Below, piece after piece: positions 36,196 through 43,193 of a DNA stretch of 64,000 nucleotides (position 1 is its first letter; each line of letters begins with the position of its first letter). The translations under genes were made by a program, and so were the position numbers. This DNA is from CAVQCJ01 sp963711005. Lineage in GTDB: Bacteria > Actinomycetota > Actinomycetes > Prado026. Where the stretch lies: positions 372,001 through 436,000 of the forward strand of contig CAVQCJ010000002.1 of assembly GCA_963711005.1 (NCBI GenBank), written 5' to 3'. The notes below the pieces were generated by a model. That model was given only the letters and a program-made list of their open reading frames with translations, did not search any database and had not been told where the DNA came from.

Positions 36196-37821
36196 GTGAA
36201 TCTTGGAGATCCCCTTCGCGGATACGCCGACCTCGCAGCCGAGAACCCGTTGCTGCTCCTGTTCACCCTCCTGGCCGTCGGCAGTGCCATCGGCGCGATC
36301 CGCTGGCGTGGGTTCGGCCTGGGACCGGCCGCGGTGCTGTTCGTGGCGCTGGCCTTCTCGGCCTACGACGAACGGCTCAGGCTTCCCCTGGTGGTGGGAC
36401 AGCTCGGGCTCGCGCTGTTCGCCTACACGATCGGGGTGTCGGCCGGCCCGTCGTTCTTCGCGACCCTGCGGACCGGTGGCCGGTCGCTGGTGCTCGCGGC
36501 CGGCCTGCTCATCCTCGCGGCGGTGGTGACGGTGGGCGTCTGCCTGCTCCTGGGGCTGCGCGGCCCGGTGCTGTCCGGGGTCTACACGGGATCGCTCACC
36601 AACACTCCCGCGTTGGCTGCCAGCCTGGAGCAGCTCAAGTCGTCGGCGCCCACCGTCGGCTACTCGGTCACGTACCTGTTCGGTGTCGTCGGCATGCTGC
36701 TGGCCTCAGCTCGCAGTCTGCGTCGCGGGACGGCGGCCGCGGACGTGACCGAGCCCGGGCCGGTGCCCAGCCTGGAACAACGCACGGTCCGCATCGACGT
36801 GGACGGGCTGCCGTCCCTGCGGGCGCTCGAGGAGCGCTACGACAACAAGGTGGTCTTCTCCCGGATCATGCACGGCGACTCGCCAGGGCATCCCGGCACG
36901 GTCGCGGTCGCGTCGGACCAGGCCGTGCCTGTCGTCGGCGACGTGCTGACGGCCGTCGGTGACGCCGCCGTCGTCGATGGCGTAGTGCGCGACCTGGGAC
37001 ACCTGTCGACCGTGCCGCTCGTGCTCGACCGGTCGCAGCTCGACTTCCGCCGGATCACCGTGTCCAGCCGCGAGGTGGCGGGTCGCCGCCTGGACTCGCT
37101 GGCGCTGGCGCGGCGCTTCGGTGCGACAGCGACCCGGGTCCGGCGAGGCGACGTCGACCTGCTGGCAGCCGACGACCTGGTCCTGCAGCTCGGCGACCGG
37201 GTGCGTGTCGTGGCCCGCAGGGACCAGATGGGATCGGTCGCCGCATTCCTCGGCGACTCCGAGCGCGGCGCCTTCGACCTGAACCCCGTCGGGCTCGCCG
37301 TCGGCCTCGTGCTCGGCCTGCTGCTCGGGCTGGTCGAGGTACCCACACCCGGCGGTGGAACCTTCGCGCTCGGCGTCGCCGGCGGTCCCCTGCTGGTGGG
37401 GCTGGTGCTCGGCCGGATCCAGCGCACCGGGCCGGTGCTGTGGACCATCCCGTACCAGGCGTCGGGTGCGGTCAACCAGCTCGGGGTGCTGCTGTTCCTG
37501 GCCTACGCCGGGTCGACCGCCGGGCACGCGCTGGCACAGGCGGCGACGAGCGACGAGGGCCCCCGACTGCTCCTGGCCGGCATCACGGTCACCGGCCTCA
37601 CCGCGCTGACGATGCTGTACGCCTGGCCGTTTCTGGCCGGGGTGACCGGTCCGCGGCTGGCCGGTCAGGTCGCCGCGGTCGGCACCCAGCCGGCGGTCCT
37701 GGCCTATGCGAACGAGCGCACGGGACAGGACCCGCGGGTCAACCTCGACTACGCGCTGGTCTACCCGGTGGCGATGATCCTCAAGGTGATCCTGGCCCCG
37801 CTCGTCGGCACGATCACCTGA
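36196..37821 (+). CDS. AspT/YidE-type transporter with RCK_C domains
   Basis: A 541-residue membrane protein of the aspartate:alanine exchanger-like family (TC 2.A.81). Two blocks of about five helices each (about 18-175 and 365-540) flank a cytoplasmic part with TrkA-C/RCK_C character (RITVSSREVAGRRLDSLALARRFGATATRVRRG...LQLGDRVRVVA). Family markers: GLALFAYTIGVSAGPSFF and YTGSLTNTPALAA in the first half; GRIQRTGPVLWTIP, NQLGVLLFLAYAG and GTQPAVLAYAN in the second. GTG 36196 lies six bases after GATCAT. Substrate unknown; could be dicarboxylate or amino acid exchange. Confidence 0.85.
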   Translation: MNLGDPLRGYADLAAENPLLLLFTLLAVGSAIGAIRWRGFGLGPAAVLFVALAFSAYDERLRLPLVVGQLGLALFAYTIGVSAGPSFFATLRTGGRSLVLAAGLLILAAVVTVGVCLLLGLRGPVLSGVYTGSLTNTPALAASLEQLKSSAPTVGYSVTYLFGVVGMLLASARSLRRGTAAADVTEPGPVPSLEQRTVRIDVDGLPSLRALEERYDNKVVFSRIMHGDSPGHPGTVAVASDQAVPVVGDVLTAVGDAAVVDGVVRDLGHLSTVPLVLDRSQLDFRRITVSSREVAGRRLDSLALARRFGATATRVRRGDVDLLAADDLVLQLGDRVRVVARRDQMGSVAAFLGDSERGAFDLNPVGLAVGLVLGLLLGLVEVPTPGGGTFALGVAGGPLLVGLVLGRIQRTGPVLWTIPYQASGAVNQLGVLLFLAYAGSTAGHALAQAATSDEGPRLLLAGITVTGLTALTMLYAWPFLAGVTGPRLAGQVAAVGTQPAVLAYANERTGQDPRVNLDYALVYPVAMILKVILAPLVGTIT

Positions 37822-37846
37822 GCGACGTCGGGACCCTGGACTGTGG

Positions 37847-38842
37847 CTACAGCCAGTCCTTGCGCTTGAACGTGATGTACAGCGCGGTCGAGATCACCAC
37901 GATGAGCAGGCAGGAGACGACCAGGCCGGAGGTCTGGGCGAAGCCCGGGTAGGGAAGGTTCTGACCGTAGAAACCGGTGATCGCCGTGGGGACCGCGATG
38001 ATCGCCGCCCAGCTCGTCACCTTCTTGGTGATGACGTTGAGCCGGTTCCCCTGCAGGGTCAGGTTGGTCTCGACGATGGTCGTGACCAGGTCTCGCAGCG
38101 ACTCGGTCCACTCGGTGGCCCGGAGCACGTGGTCGTACACGTCCTGGTAGTACGGAGCCATGGCCGGCGTGGCGATCGCCAGGTCCCGGCGCAGCAGCGA
38201 GTTCACCACCTCCCGCATCGGGAGCACCACCCGGCGCAGCGTGACCAGGCTGGCGCGGAGGGCGAAGCTCCGACGCTGCACCGCCTGGTCGTGCGGCCGT
38301 TCGTCGAACAGCAGGTCCTCGAGGCCCTCGATCTGCTCGTCCATGGTCTGCACGGCGTCGAAGTGGCCGTCCACGACGTGGTCGATCAGCCCCCACAGCA
38401 GGAAACCCACCCCGTTGACGGCCAGGTCGACGGAGCCGTCCCAACGCGCCACCACCGCGTCCATGTCGAACGACCGGTCCTTGCGCACGGTCACGAGCGT
38501 CCGCGGCGTGATGAACGCGGAGATCTCGCTGAGCTGGATCCGGCCGCTGCCCTGGTCCAGCCGGACCGCGTACATGTTCAGGAACTCGTGCGTCTCGTAC
38601 CGGTCCAGCTTCGGACGCTGGCGAGCAGCGATGGCATCCTCGACGGCGAGGGCGTGCAGGCCCAGCTCGCTCGCGACGACGGCGAGGTCCGTCCGGTCCG
38701 GGGCGCACAGGTCCACCCAGAGCACGGTGTCCGGCTCGGCCAGGAAGGTCGACAGGTCCTCGACCGGGAAGTCCTCCTTCTCCAGCCGACCGGCACGGTA
38801 CAGGCGGGTGCGAGCCACCTGGTCGGTCGGTGTCTCACCCAT
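37847..38842 (-). CDS. CorA-family divalent cation transporter
   Basis: A 331-residue CorA/ZntB-type channel: a large N-terminal cytoplasmic domain, a long stalk helix (NLTLQGNRLNVITKKVTSWAAI) and two C-terminal helices. The pore signature reads FYGQNLPYPG, where Mg2+ CorA proteins have YGMN; a Gly-x-Asn core is kept. The C-terminus KRKDWL is typical. It should conduct Mg2+, Co2+ or Zn2+. ATG 38842 has GGAGG eight bases upstream. The gene is divergent from the cytochrome operon, with a shared DosR-like palindrome between them. Confidence 0.87.
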   Translation of the reverse strand: MGETPTDQVARTRLYRAGRLEKEDFPVEDLSTFLAEPDTVLWVDLCAPDRTDLAVVASELGLHALAVEDAIAARQRPKLDRYETHEFLNMYAVRLDQGSGRIQLSEISAFITPRTLVTVRKDRSFDMDAVVARWDGSVDLAVNGVGFLLWGLIDHVVDGHFDAVQTMDEQIEGLEDLLFDERPHDQAVQRRSFALRASLVTLRRVVLPMREVVNSLLRRDLAIATPAMAPYYQDVYDHVLRATEWTESLRDLVTTIVETNLTLQGNRLNVITKKVTSWAAIIAVPTAITGFYGQNLPYPGFAQTSGLVVSCLLIVVISTALYITFKRKDWL

Positions 38843-38894
38843 CGTGCACCTCCGGATGTCCTGTCCAGTATGTTGCTCCCGGCCCGACGGAGTC

Positions 38895-38908
38895 GGGACC
38901 TTTGGCCC
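38895..38908. promoter_or_regulatory. DosR/DevR-like box between corA and the cytochrome operon
   Basis: GGGACCTTTGGCCC matches the mycobacterial DosR consensus core GGGACT-WW-AGTCCC at 11 of 14 positions and is close to boxes described for actinobacterial DevR-like regulators. Its centre is about 43 bp upstream of the start predicted from TAGCGT (38933-38938) for the cytochrome operon, and about 42 bp upstream of that predicted from CATACT (38867-38872, minus) for corA: the class II activator position for both. Confidence 0.5.
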
Positions 38909-38980
38909 TGCTGGGTGCTCGGGGCCGCCCCCTAGCGTCGGGACGTCGGATGGGGACATCCGGACATCTCTGGAGGCGTT

Positions 38981-39175
38981 ATGTCCGCATTGCTCACCAG
39001 TGTCGCTCAGGTCGCCGGCCCACCACTCGCCGGCAACCTCGACCAGCCCGCCCACTACCTCGACTGGGGGCCGGTGCAGATCTCGGTCGGGAACCTGGTG
39101 ATGATCGGGGTGATCATCGTCCTGTTCGTCCTGGCGATCCTGCTGCCGTTCCCGAAGGGACGGAAGCGGCCATGA
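38981..39175 (+). CDS. Small single-helix membrane protein of a cytochrome operon
   Basis: A 64-residue protein with one strong helix, NLVMIGVIIVLFVLAILLPFPKG (about 38-60), and a polar C-terminus (GRKRP). RBS TGGAGG lies four bases before ATG 38981. Its TGA overlaps the ATG of the cytochrome b-like gene (ATGA at 39172-39175), so it is translationally coupled and probably a small subunit or assembly peptide of the complex, comparable in size to the petG/petL-type subunits of b6f complexes; homology to these is not claimed. Confidence 0.75.
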   Translation: MSALLTSVAQVAGPPLAGNLDQPAHYLDWGPVQISVGNLVMIGVIIVLFVLAILLPFPKGRKRP

Positions 39176-39864
39176 GCACCGAGCAGCCGACCACCTGGAC
39201 CGGGCGCCTGCGCGAGCGGTTCTTCGGCACGTTCCCGCCCGAGAAGCTCCTCCCCGAGGAGCAGCCCGAGTACGTCGCGTCCTGGATCTACGTCTTCGGC
39301 GTGGCCACGATCGCGGCGCTCGTCTTCATCATCGGGTCCGGACTCGTGCTGACCCTCGAGGGCCCGCAGTGGTACCACGGCTCGTCCGTCGGCGCCTTCT
39401 TCAACAGCGTGCACCTGTGGAGCGTGGAGCTGTTCTTCGTGTTCATGGTCGTGCACCTTTGGGGGAAGTTCTGGATGGCCGCGTGGCGCGGGCGGCGGGC
39501 GATGACCTGGATCACCGGCGTCGTGTGCTTCCTCGCCTCGATCGGGACCGCCTTCACCGGCTACCTGATCCAGACGAACTTCGACTCCCAGTGGATCTCC
39601 ACCCAGGCCAAGGACGGCCTGAACTCCGTCGGCATCGGGGCATGGTTCAACGTCCTGAACGTCGGCCAGATGCTGCTGTACCACGTGGCGCTGCTGCCAC
39701 TGGTGCTCGGGGCCCTCGTGGTGTGGCACGTCCTGCTCGTACGCAAGCATGGCGTCGTCCCGCCGATCGCAGCGACCGACGCGGACTTCACGGACAGCGC
39801 CGGCTCCAAGACCGGACCTGGCCTCGAGTCCGAACCTGAGCACACGACGGAGGCGACGTCATGA
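39172..39864 (+). CDS. Cytochrome b6-like N-terminal subunit (four-helix di-heme)
   Basis: A 230-residue membrane protein equal to the N-terminal half of cytochrome b. Four helices; haem ligands His81 and His95 (NSVHLWSVELF, MVVHLWGKFW) in helix B and His171 and His186 (LLYHVALLP, VVWHVLLVRKHG) in helix D. The helix D spacing of 15 is that of cytochrome b6 (and split b of Gram-positive bacteria), whereas bc1-type cytochrome b has 14. The canonical actinobacterial QcrB is a single long chain, so this is an extra, split cytochrome. The Asp/Glu-rich tail is unusual. Coupled by ATGA to both neighbours. Confidence 0.85.
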   Translation: MSTEQPTTWTGRLRERFFGTFPPEKLLPEEQPEYVASWIYVFGVATIAALVFIIGSGLVLTLEGPQWYHGSSVGAFFNSVHLWSVELFFVFMVVHLWGKFWMAAWRGRRAMTWITGVVCFLASIGTAFTGYLIQTNFDSQWISTQAKDGLNSVGIGAWFNVLNVGQMLLYHVALLPLVLGALVVWHVLLVRKHGVVPPIAATDADFTDSAGSKTGPGLESEPEHTTEATS

Positions 39865-40820
39865 CCGCGCACGCTGACCTCGCCCGGCGTCCCTGGGCCG
39901 GGGCCAACCGCGAGTACGACTTGGTCAAGGAGTTCGTCATCGCGATCCTGGTCGTGGGCGCGCTCACCCTCGGCCTGGCCGTCGCCTTCGGCTCGCCGGA
40001 CGACAAGAGCACCACCATGAAGATGTGGGCCACGGCCGCACCGTCCGACTTCGTGTCGACCACGGCGCAGGAGCTGGCCGGAACCAGCGGGACGGCGGGG
40101 TACGGGCAGCCGTACAACGACACCCCGGACGCCGCGCAGCACGTCGGACCGCTGCAGCTGCAGAAGTGGGCCGGGGTCCGCATCCCGATCAACACAGCGA
40201 ACGACTTCGTGATCGGCCCGCTGTCGTCCATGCCGCCGGACAGCACGACGACTGCGGCGCTGTCCCAGTGGAAGGGAGCCACCGCGGACCAGCAGGCCAA
40301 GTGGGCCGGCGACTACGCGGACGCGATCGCGGCCGCGCCGGACGGCGACTACACCAAGGCGGCGCCCGGTGAGTACGGACCGGTGCCGGATCTGGCGGCG
40401 GCCGAGCTGGCTGCCGCGCAGGGTGGCGCGCTCGACAGCGTGATCCAGGCGCAGGGGCAGTTCTACAACACCGACTACACGTACTCGCTGCTGTTCCTCG
40501 CCGACGGCACGTTCCTGGAGGACCAGGCCCGTGCCCAGAACCTCGGCGGCGACCAGTGGGGGATGATGAACGAGACGGGCAGCTACCCCGGCCAGTCCTG
40601 GCTGTGGCTGTACACGTTCTGGTACCAGGTCAAGCCGTTCAGCGACGAGAGCACGACGGTGGGCGCGAACGCGGACGCCTACGTCTGGGTGCTGATGATG
40701 CTGCTGACGCTCGGACTGCTCCTGGTGCCGTTCATCCCCGGCATCCGGTCGCTGCCACGGTGGATCCCCATCCACCGCCTGATCTGGCGCGACTACTACC
40801 GCACGCACAGTCGCACCTGA
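39861..40820 (+). CDS. Putative C-terminal partner subunit of the split cytochrome
   Basis: A 319-residue protein: one N-terminal helix (FVIAILVVGALTLGLAVAFG, about 25-44), a large extracytoplasmic part (about 45-240) rich in Ala, Asp and Gln, and a C-terminal hydrophobic region with WLWLYTFWYQVKPF and WVLMMLLTLGLLLVPFIPGIRSLP. The last helix resembles the end of b6f subunit IV / C-terminal cytochrome b (a helix ending LxVPFIE). No PEWY quinol-oxidation motif is seen; the aligned place reads PGQSW. It ends IWRDYYR. Third gene of the operon (ATGA overlap). The role as subunit IV equivalent is inferred from position and the last helix only. Confidence 0.65.
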   Translation: MTAHADLARRPWAGANREYDLVKEFVIAILVVGALTLGLAVAFGSPDDKSTTMKMWATAAPSDFVSTTAQELAGTSGTAGYGQPYNDTPDAAQHVGPLQLQKWAGVRIPINTANDFVIGPLSSMPPDSTTTAALSQWKGATADQQAKWAGDYADAIAAAPDGDYTKAAPGEYGPVPDLAAAELAAAQGGALDSVIQAQGQFYNTDYTYSLLFLADGTFLEDQARAQNLGGDQWGMMNETGSYPGQSWLWLYTFWYQVKPFSDESTTVGANADAYVWVLMMLLTLGLLLVPFIPGIRSLPRWIPIHRLIWRDYYRTHSRT

Positions 40821-40838
40821 CCGACCCGCCTCCGGGGA

Positions 40839-40885
40839 ACCTACGGGCAGGTAAGGCCGAATTCCGGCCCTACCGGCCCGTAGGT
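40839..40885. terminator. Long imperfect hairpin in a convergent junction
   Basis: Arms 40839-40848 (ACCTACGGGC) and 40876-40885 (GCCCGTAGGT) are exact complements; after one mismatch GGTA (40850-40853) pairs with TACC (40871-40874), and after another GGCCG (40855-40859) with CGGCC (40865-40869): 19 pairs and two mismatches. It lies between the cytochrome operon (+) and the nuclease-like gene (-) and should terminate both. Confidence 0.7.
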
Positions 40886-40899
40886 CTGTGCGGAGCGAG

Positions 40900-41607
40900 C
40901 TACCAGTCGATGTCGACGATCAACGGCACGTGGTCGCTGTGACCGGGCGCGACCCAGTCGGCGAAGCTGCCGACGCGCACGTCCCGGACTCGGTCCATGC
41001 GGCTCTCGTGCAGAAGGACGTAGTCGATGTGCCATCCGGCCGCTTCCTTGCGCTGGTGGAAGTAGGTGGACCTGGTGGCCGAACCGAACGGCTCCTCGTG
41101 GAAGGCGTGGTAGACGCTGACGAGCCCGAGCGCTTCCCAGCGCGCCCGGGCCCCCGCGCTCCCACCGTCGCCCACCGGACCCGTCGCCGGCTGCCCGATG
41201 TTGAAGTCCCCGGCCACGATCATGTCGCCGGCGGCGAGCAGCTCCGCGTACGCCACGAGGGAGCCGACGACCTGCGCCCGGTAGGCGAGAGCGCTCGGCC
41301 GCGGCGGTCGGCTCCACACCCCGAGCACGGACGGTCCACCGGCGGCCTTCGCGGCGACCGTCCACTGGCCCTCGGCCTCGCGAGGGCCCAGACGGTCCAG
41401 CTCGGCAGCGAACGACGCGATGGCGACTCCCTTGTTCGGGATGTCTCCGGACGACAACCAGCCGAGCCCCGACTCTGTCAGCGTGGGTGACGGGCGCGGG
41501 TCGAGCAGGGGCGCTTCGCAGATGACGGCGAGATCGACGCCCAGCTGCTCCAGCGCGCGGACCTTCGCGACGCCGCCCGAGCAGCAGTTCCACGTCGCGA
41601 ATCGCAC
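40900..41607 (-). CDS. Endonuclease/exonuclease/phosphatase-family protein
   Basis: A 235-residue DNase I-like fold protein. Motifs in order: FATWNCCSG (N-terminal Asn), AVICEAP (metal Glu), IVAGDFNIGQ (Asp-x-Asn), and the C-terminal HIDYVLLH and PGHSDHVPLI (Asp-His catalytic pair). Such enzymes hydrolyse phosphodiester bonds of DNA, RNA or lipids; no signal peptide is seen. GTG 41607 lies six bases after TAGGGT (41614-41619, minus): a leaderless start. Confidence 0.8.
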   Translation of the reverse strand: MRFATWNCCSGGVAKVRALEQLGVDLAVICEAPLLDPRPSPTLTESGLGWLSSGDIPNKGVAIASFAAELDRLGPREAEGQWTVAAKAAGGPSVLGVWSRPPRPSALAYRAQVVGSLVAYAELLAAGDMIVAGDFNIGQPATGPVGDGGSAGARARWEALGLVSVYHAFHEEPFGSATRSTYFHQRKEAAGWHIDYVLLHESRMDRVRDVRVGSFADWVAPGHSDHVPLIVDIDW

Positions 41608-41646
41608 CGCCGCACCCTAGCCAGCGCGGCGGGCATTCCGGCCCCG

Positions 41647-42264
41647 TCATTTCGAGAGGGCGACTCCCAGGGAGGCGGCGCCGGCCCACTTGGGGCCGCC
41701 CTTCTCGTAGAACACGTCGAGCTCGGTGATCGTGAACCCCGCCTCCGTGACCATCGACTCGATCTCACGGGTCAGGTGACAGCCGCCGACCACCCGCTTC
41801 CAGGGCGGCTCGATCCGGTGCTGCCACTTCTGCACCTTCGCGTCCGGCGCGAGACCGTGCTCCACGAAGTGCAACGTCCCGCCCGGCCGCAGTACCCGCC
41901 GCAGCTCCCCCAGCGCCGCCGCCGCATCCGGGATCGTGCACATCGTCCACGTCGACAGGGCCGCGTCGAACGAGTCGTCGTCGAACGGCAGCGACTGGCC
42001 GTCCAGCCCTGCCCGCTCGATCGGCACCGTGGCCGCGGCGAGCCGCTTGCCGGCCAGCCGCCACCCGGTGTCGGACGGCTCGACCGCGGCCACCCGGGTC
42101 ACAGCCGACGGGTAGAAGGGCACATTCAGACCGGACCCGAACCCGATCTCGACGACCTCCCCGGCCAGTCCCTCGCAGGTGCGCCGGCGCAGCGGCGCGA
42201 TCCCCTTGGTCCCGCCCGCGACGTCCAGCAACCGGGGCAGGACCTGCGTCCCGTAGCAGCCCAT
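41647..42264 (-). CDS. Class I SAM-dependent methyltransferase
   Basis: A 205-residue methyltransferase. Motif I VVEIGFGSGLNVPFYP, acidic loop AAVEPSD, post-I region LPFDDDSFDAALSTWTMCTIPDAAAALGELRRVLRPGGTLHFVEHGLAPD. The order matches UbiE/COQ5-like class I enzymes acting on small molecules or lipids. It follows the second methyltransferase gene by 12 bp on the same strand, so the two are co-transcribed. Confidence 0.85.
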   Translation of the reverse strand: MGCYGTQVLPRLLDVAGGTKGIAPLRRRTCEGLAGEVVEIGFGSGLNVPFYPSAVTRVAAVEPSDTGWRLAGKRLAAATVPIERAGLDGQSLPFDDDSFDAALSTWTMCTIPDAAAALGELRRVLRPGGTLHFVEHGLAPDAKVQKWQHRIEPPWKRVVGGCHLTREIESMVTEAGFTITELDVFYEKGGPKWAGAASLGVALSK

Positions 42265-42276
42265 GACCTGCGCCTC

Positions 42277-43086
42277 CTAGATCTTCCGGCCGAGCACCAT
42301 CAGGTACTCCGGCGGTACGCCCTGGTCGTACATCCTGGCGAAGTCCTCGCGCAGCTGCGGCCACACGCCCTTGGCCTCCAGCATGGGCTTGGCCATGATC
42401 AGCGGGCCGAAGTTATCTGCGGACCAGTCCGCGGCCTCGTAGCCGGAGGCGAACCGCTCCGGCTCGACCGCCGTCGCCCGCTCGAACTCGAGGGCCACCC
42501 CGGAACCGGCGAAGAGCTGCCGGACATGCGACTCGGTCCCCCACAGCAGCGGCGGCTGCGCGAACGGTGGCGGGGGCGGCAGGTGCGCGCCCAGGATGCG
42601 GAAGGACTCGCCCTGCGCCCCCTCCGGCGTCCACGAGCAGAGCCCCAGGCGCCCGCCGGGACGCAGCACCCGGACGAGCTCGTCGGCGGCGACCTGGTGC
42701 CGGGGCGCGAACATCACGCCGAACGTCGACAGCACCAGGTCGAAGCTGCCGTCCTCGAACGGGAGGTCCTCGGCGTCACCCTCCACCCACTCGACGGTGA
42801 CGCCGGCGTCGTCGGCAAGCCTGCGGCCCGCCTCGAGCAGCTCCGGGGTGATGTCCACGCCGGTGACGTGGCCGCCGGCCTCGGCGGCGCGCAGGGCCAC
42901 GTTCCCGGTGCCGCAGGCGACGTCCAGCACCTCCTCGCCGACGCCGACACCGACGCGGCGGACGAGCTCGTCGCCCACGTTCCACAGCGACCGCCGTGCG
43001 ACCTCGGGGAAGTCGCCGAGGGCCCAGGTGGTCCTGGTCATCTTCTTCAGCTGGGCGAGCATCTCGGGGGCGACTTCGGTGGTCAT
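42277..43086 (-). CDS. Class I SAM-dependent methyltransferase (UbiE-like)
   Basis: A 269-residue methyltransferase: motif I VLDVACGTGNVALRAAEAGG, acidic TGVDITPELLEAG, EGDAEDLPFEDGSFDLVLSTFGVMFAP and the post-III LRPGGRLGLCSW. The N-terminus MLAQLKKMTRTTWALGDFPEVARR resembles enzymes of ubiquinone/menaquinone or polyketide methylation. ATG 43086 has GAGGAGGGAG upstream. A -10 TACGGT (43125-43130, minus) and a -35 TGACGC (43147-43152) are 16 bp apart; a palindrome lies over and upstream of the -35. Confidence 0.87.
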   Translation of the reverse strand: MTTEVAPEMLAQLKKMTRTTWALGDFPEVARRSLWNVGDELVRRVGVGVGEEVLDVACGTGNVALRAAEAGGHVTGVDITPELLEAGRRLADDAGVTVEWVEGDAEDLPFEDGSFDLVLSTFGVMFAPRHQVAADELVRVLRPGGRLGLCSWTPEGAQGESFRILGAHLPPPPPFAQPPLLWGTESHVRQLFAGSGVALEFERATAVEPERFASGYEAADWSADNFGPLIMAKPMLEAKGVWPQLREDFARMYDQGVPPEYLMVLGRKI

Positions 43087-43151
43087 GGCGGGCTCCCTCC
43101 TCAGGCGGTGCGTCCTGGTCAGTGACCGTAGGGAGGGCGGGCGCGGGCGTC

Positions 43152-43169
43152 ATGAGGCGTTCGCCTCAT
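43152..43169. promoter_or_regulatory. 18-bp palindrome upstream of the methyltransferase pair
   Basis: ATGAGGCGTTCGCCTCAT: eight-base arms around TT. Its centre is about 42 bp upstream of the start predicted from TACGGT (43125-43130, minus), a classic activator position, and it lies just after the stop of the LuxR-domain gene, a plausible binder. It could instead be the hairpin terminator of that gene (seven-base stem, four-base loop). Confidence 0.45.
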
Positions 43170-43193
43170 CTTCTGGGTGCGGGCCGAGGCGGG

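Noticed and set aside
37847..38842. CorA-like signature YGQN as a loss-of-function change
   Set aside because: I recall other actinobacterial CorA-like proteins with the same variant, and the Gly-x-Asn core is kept, so it is probably a subfamily feature.
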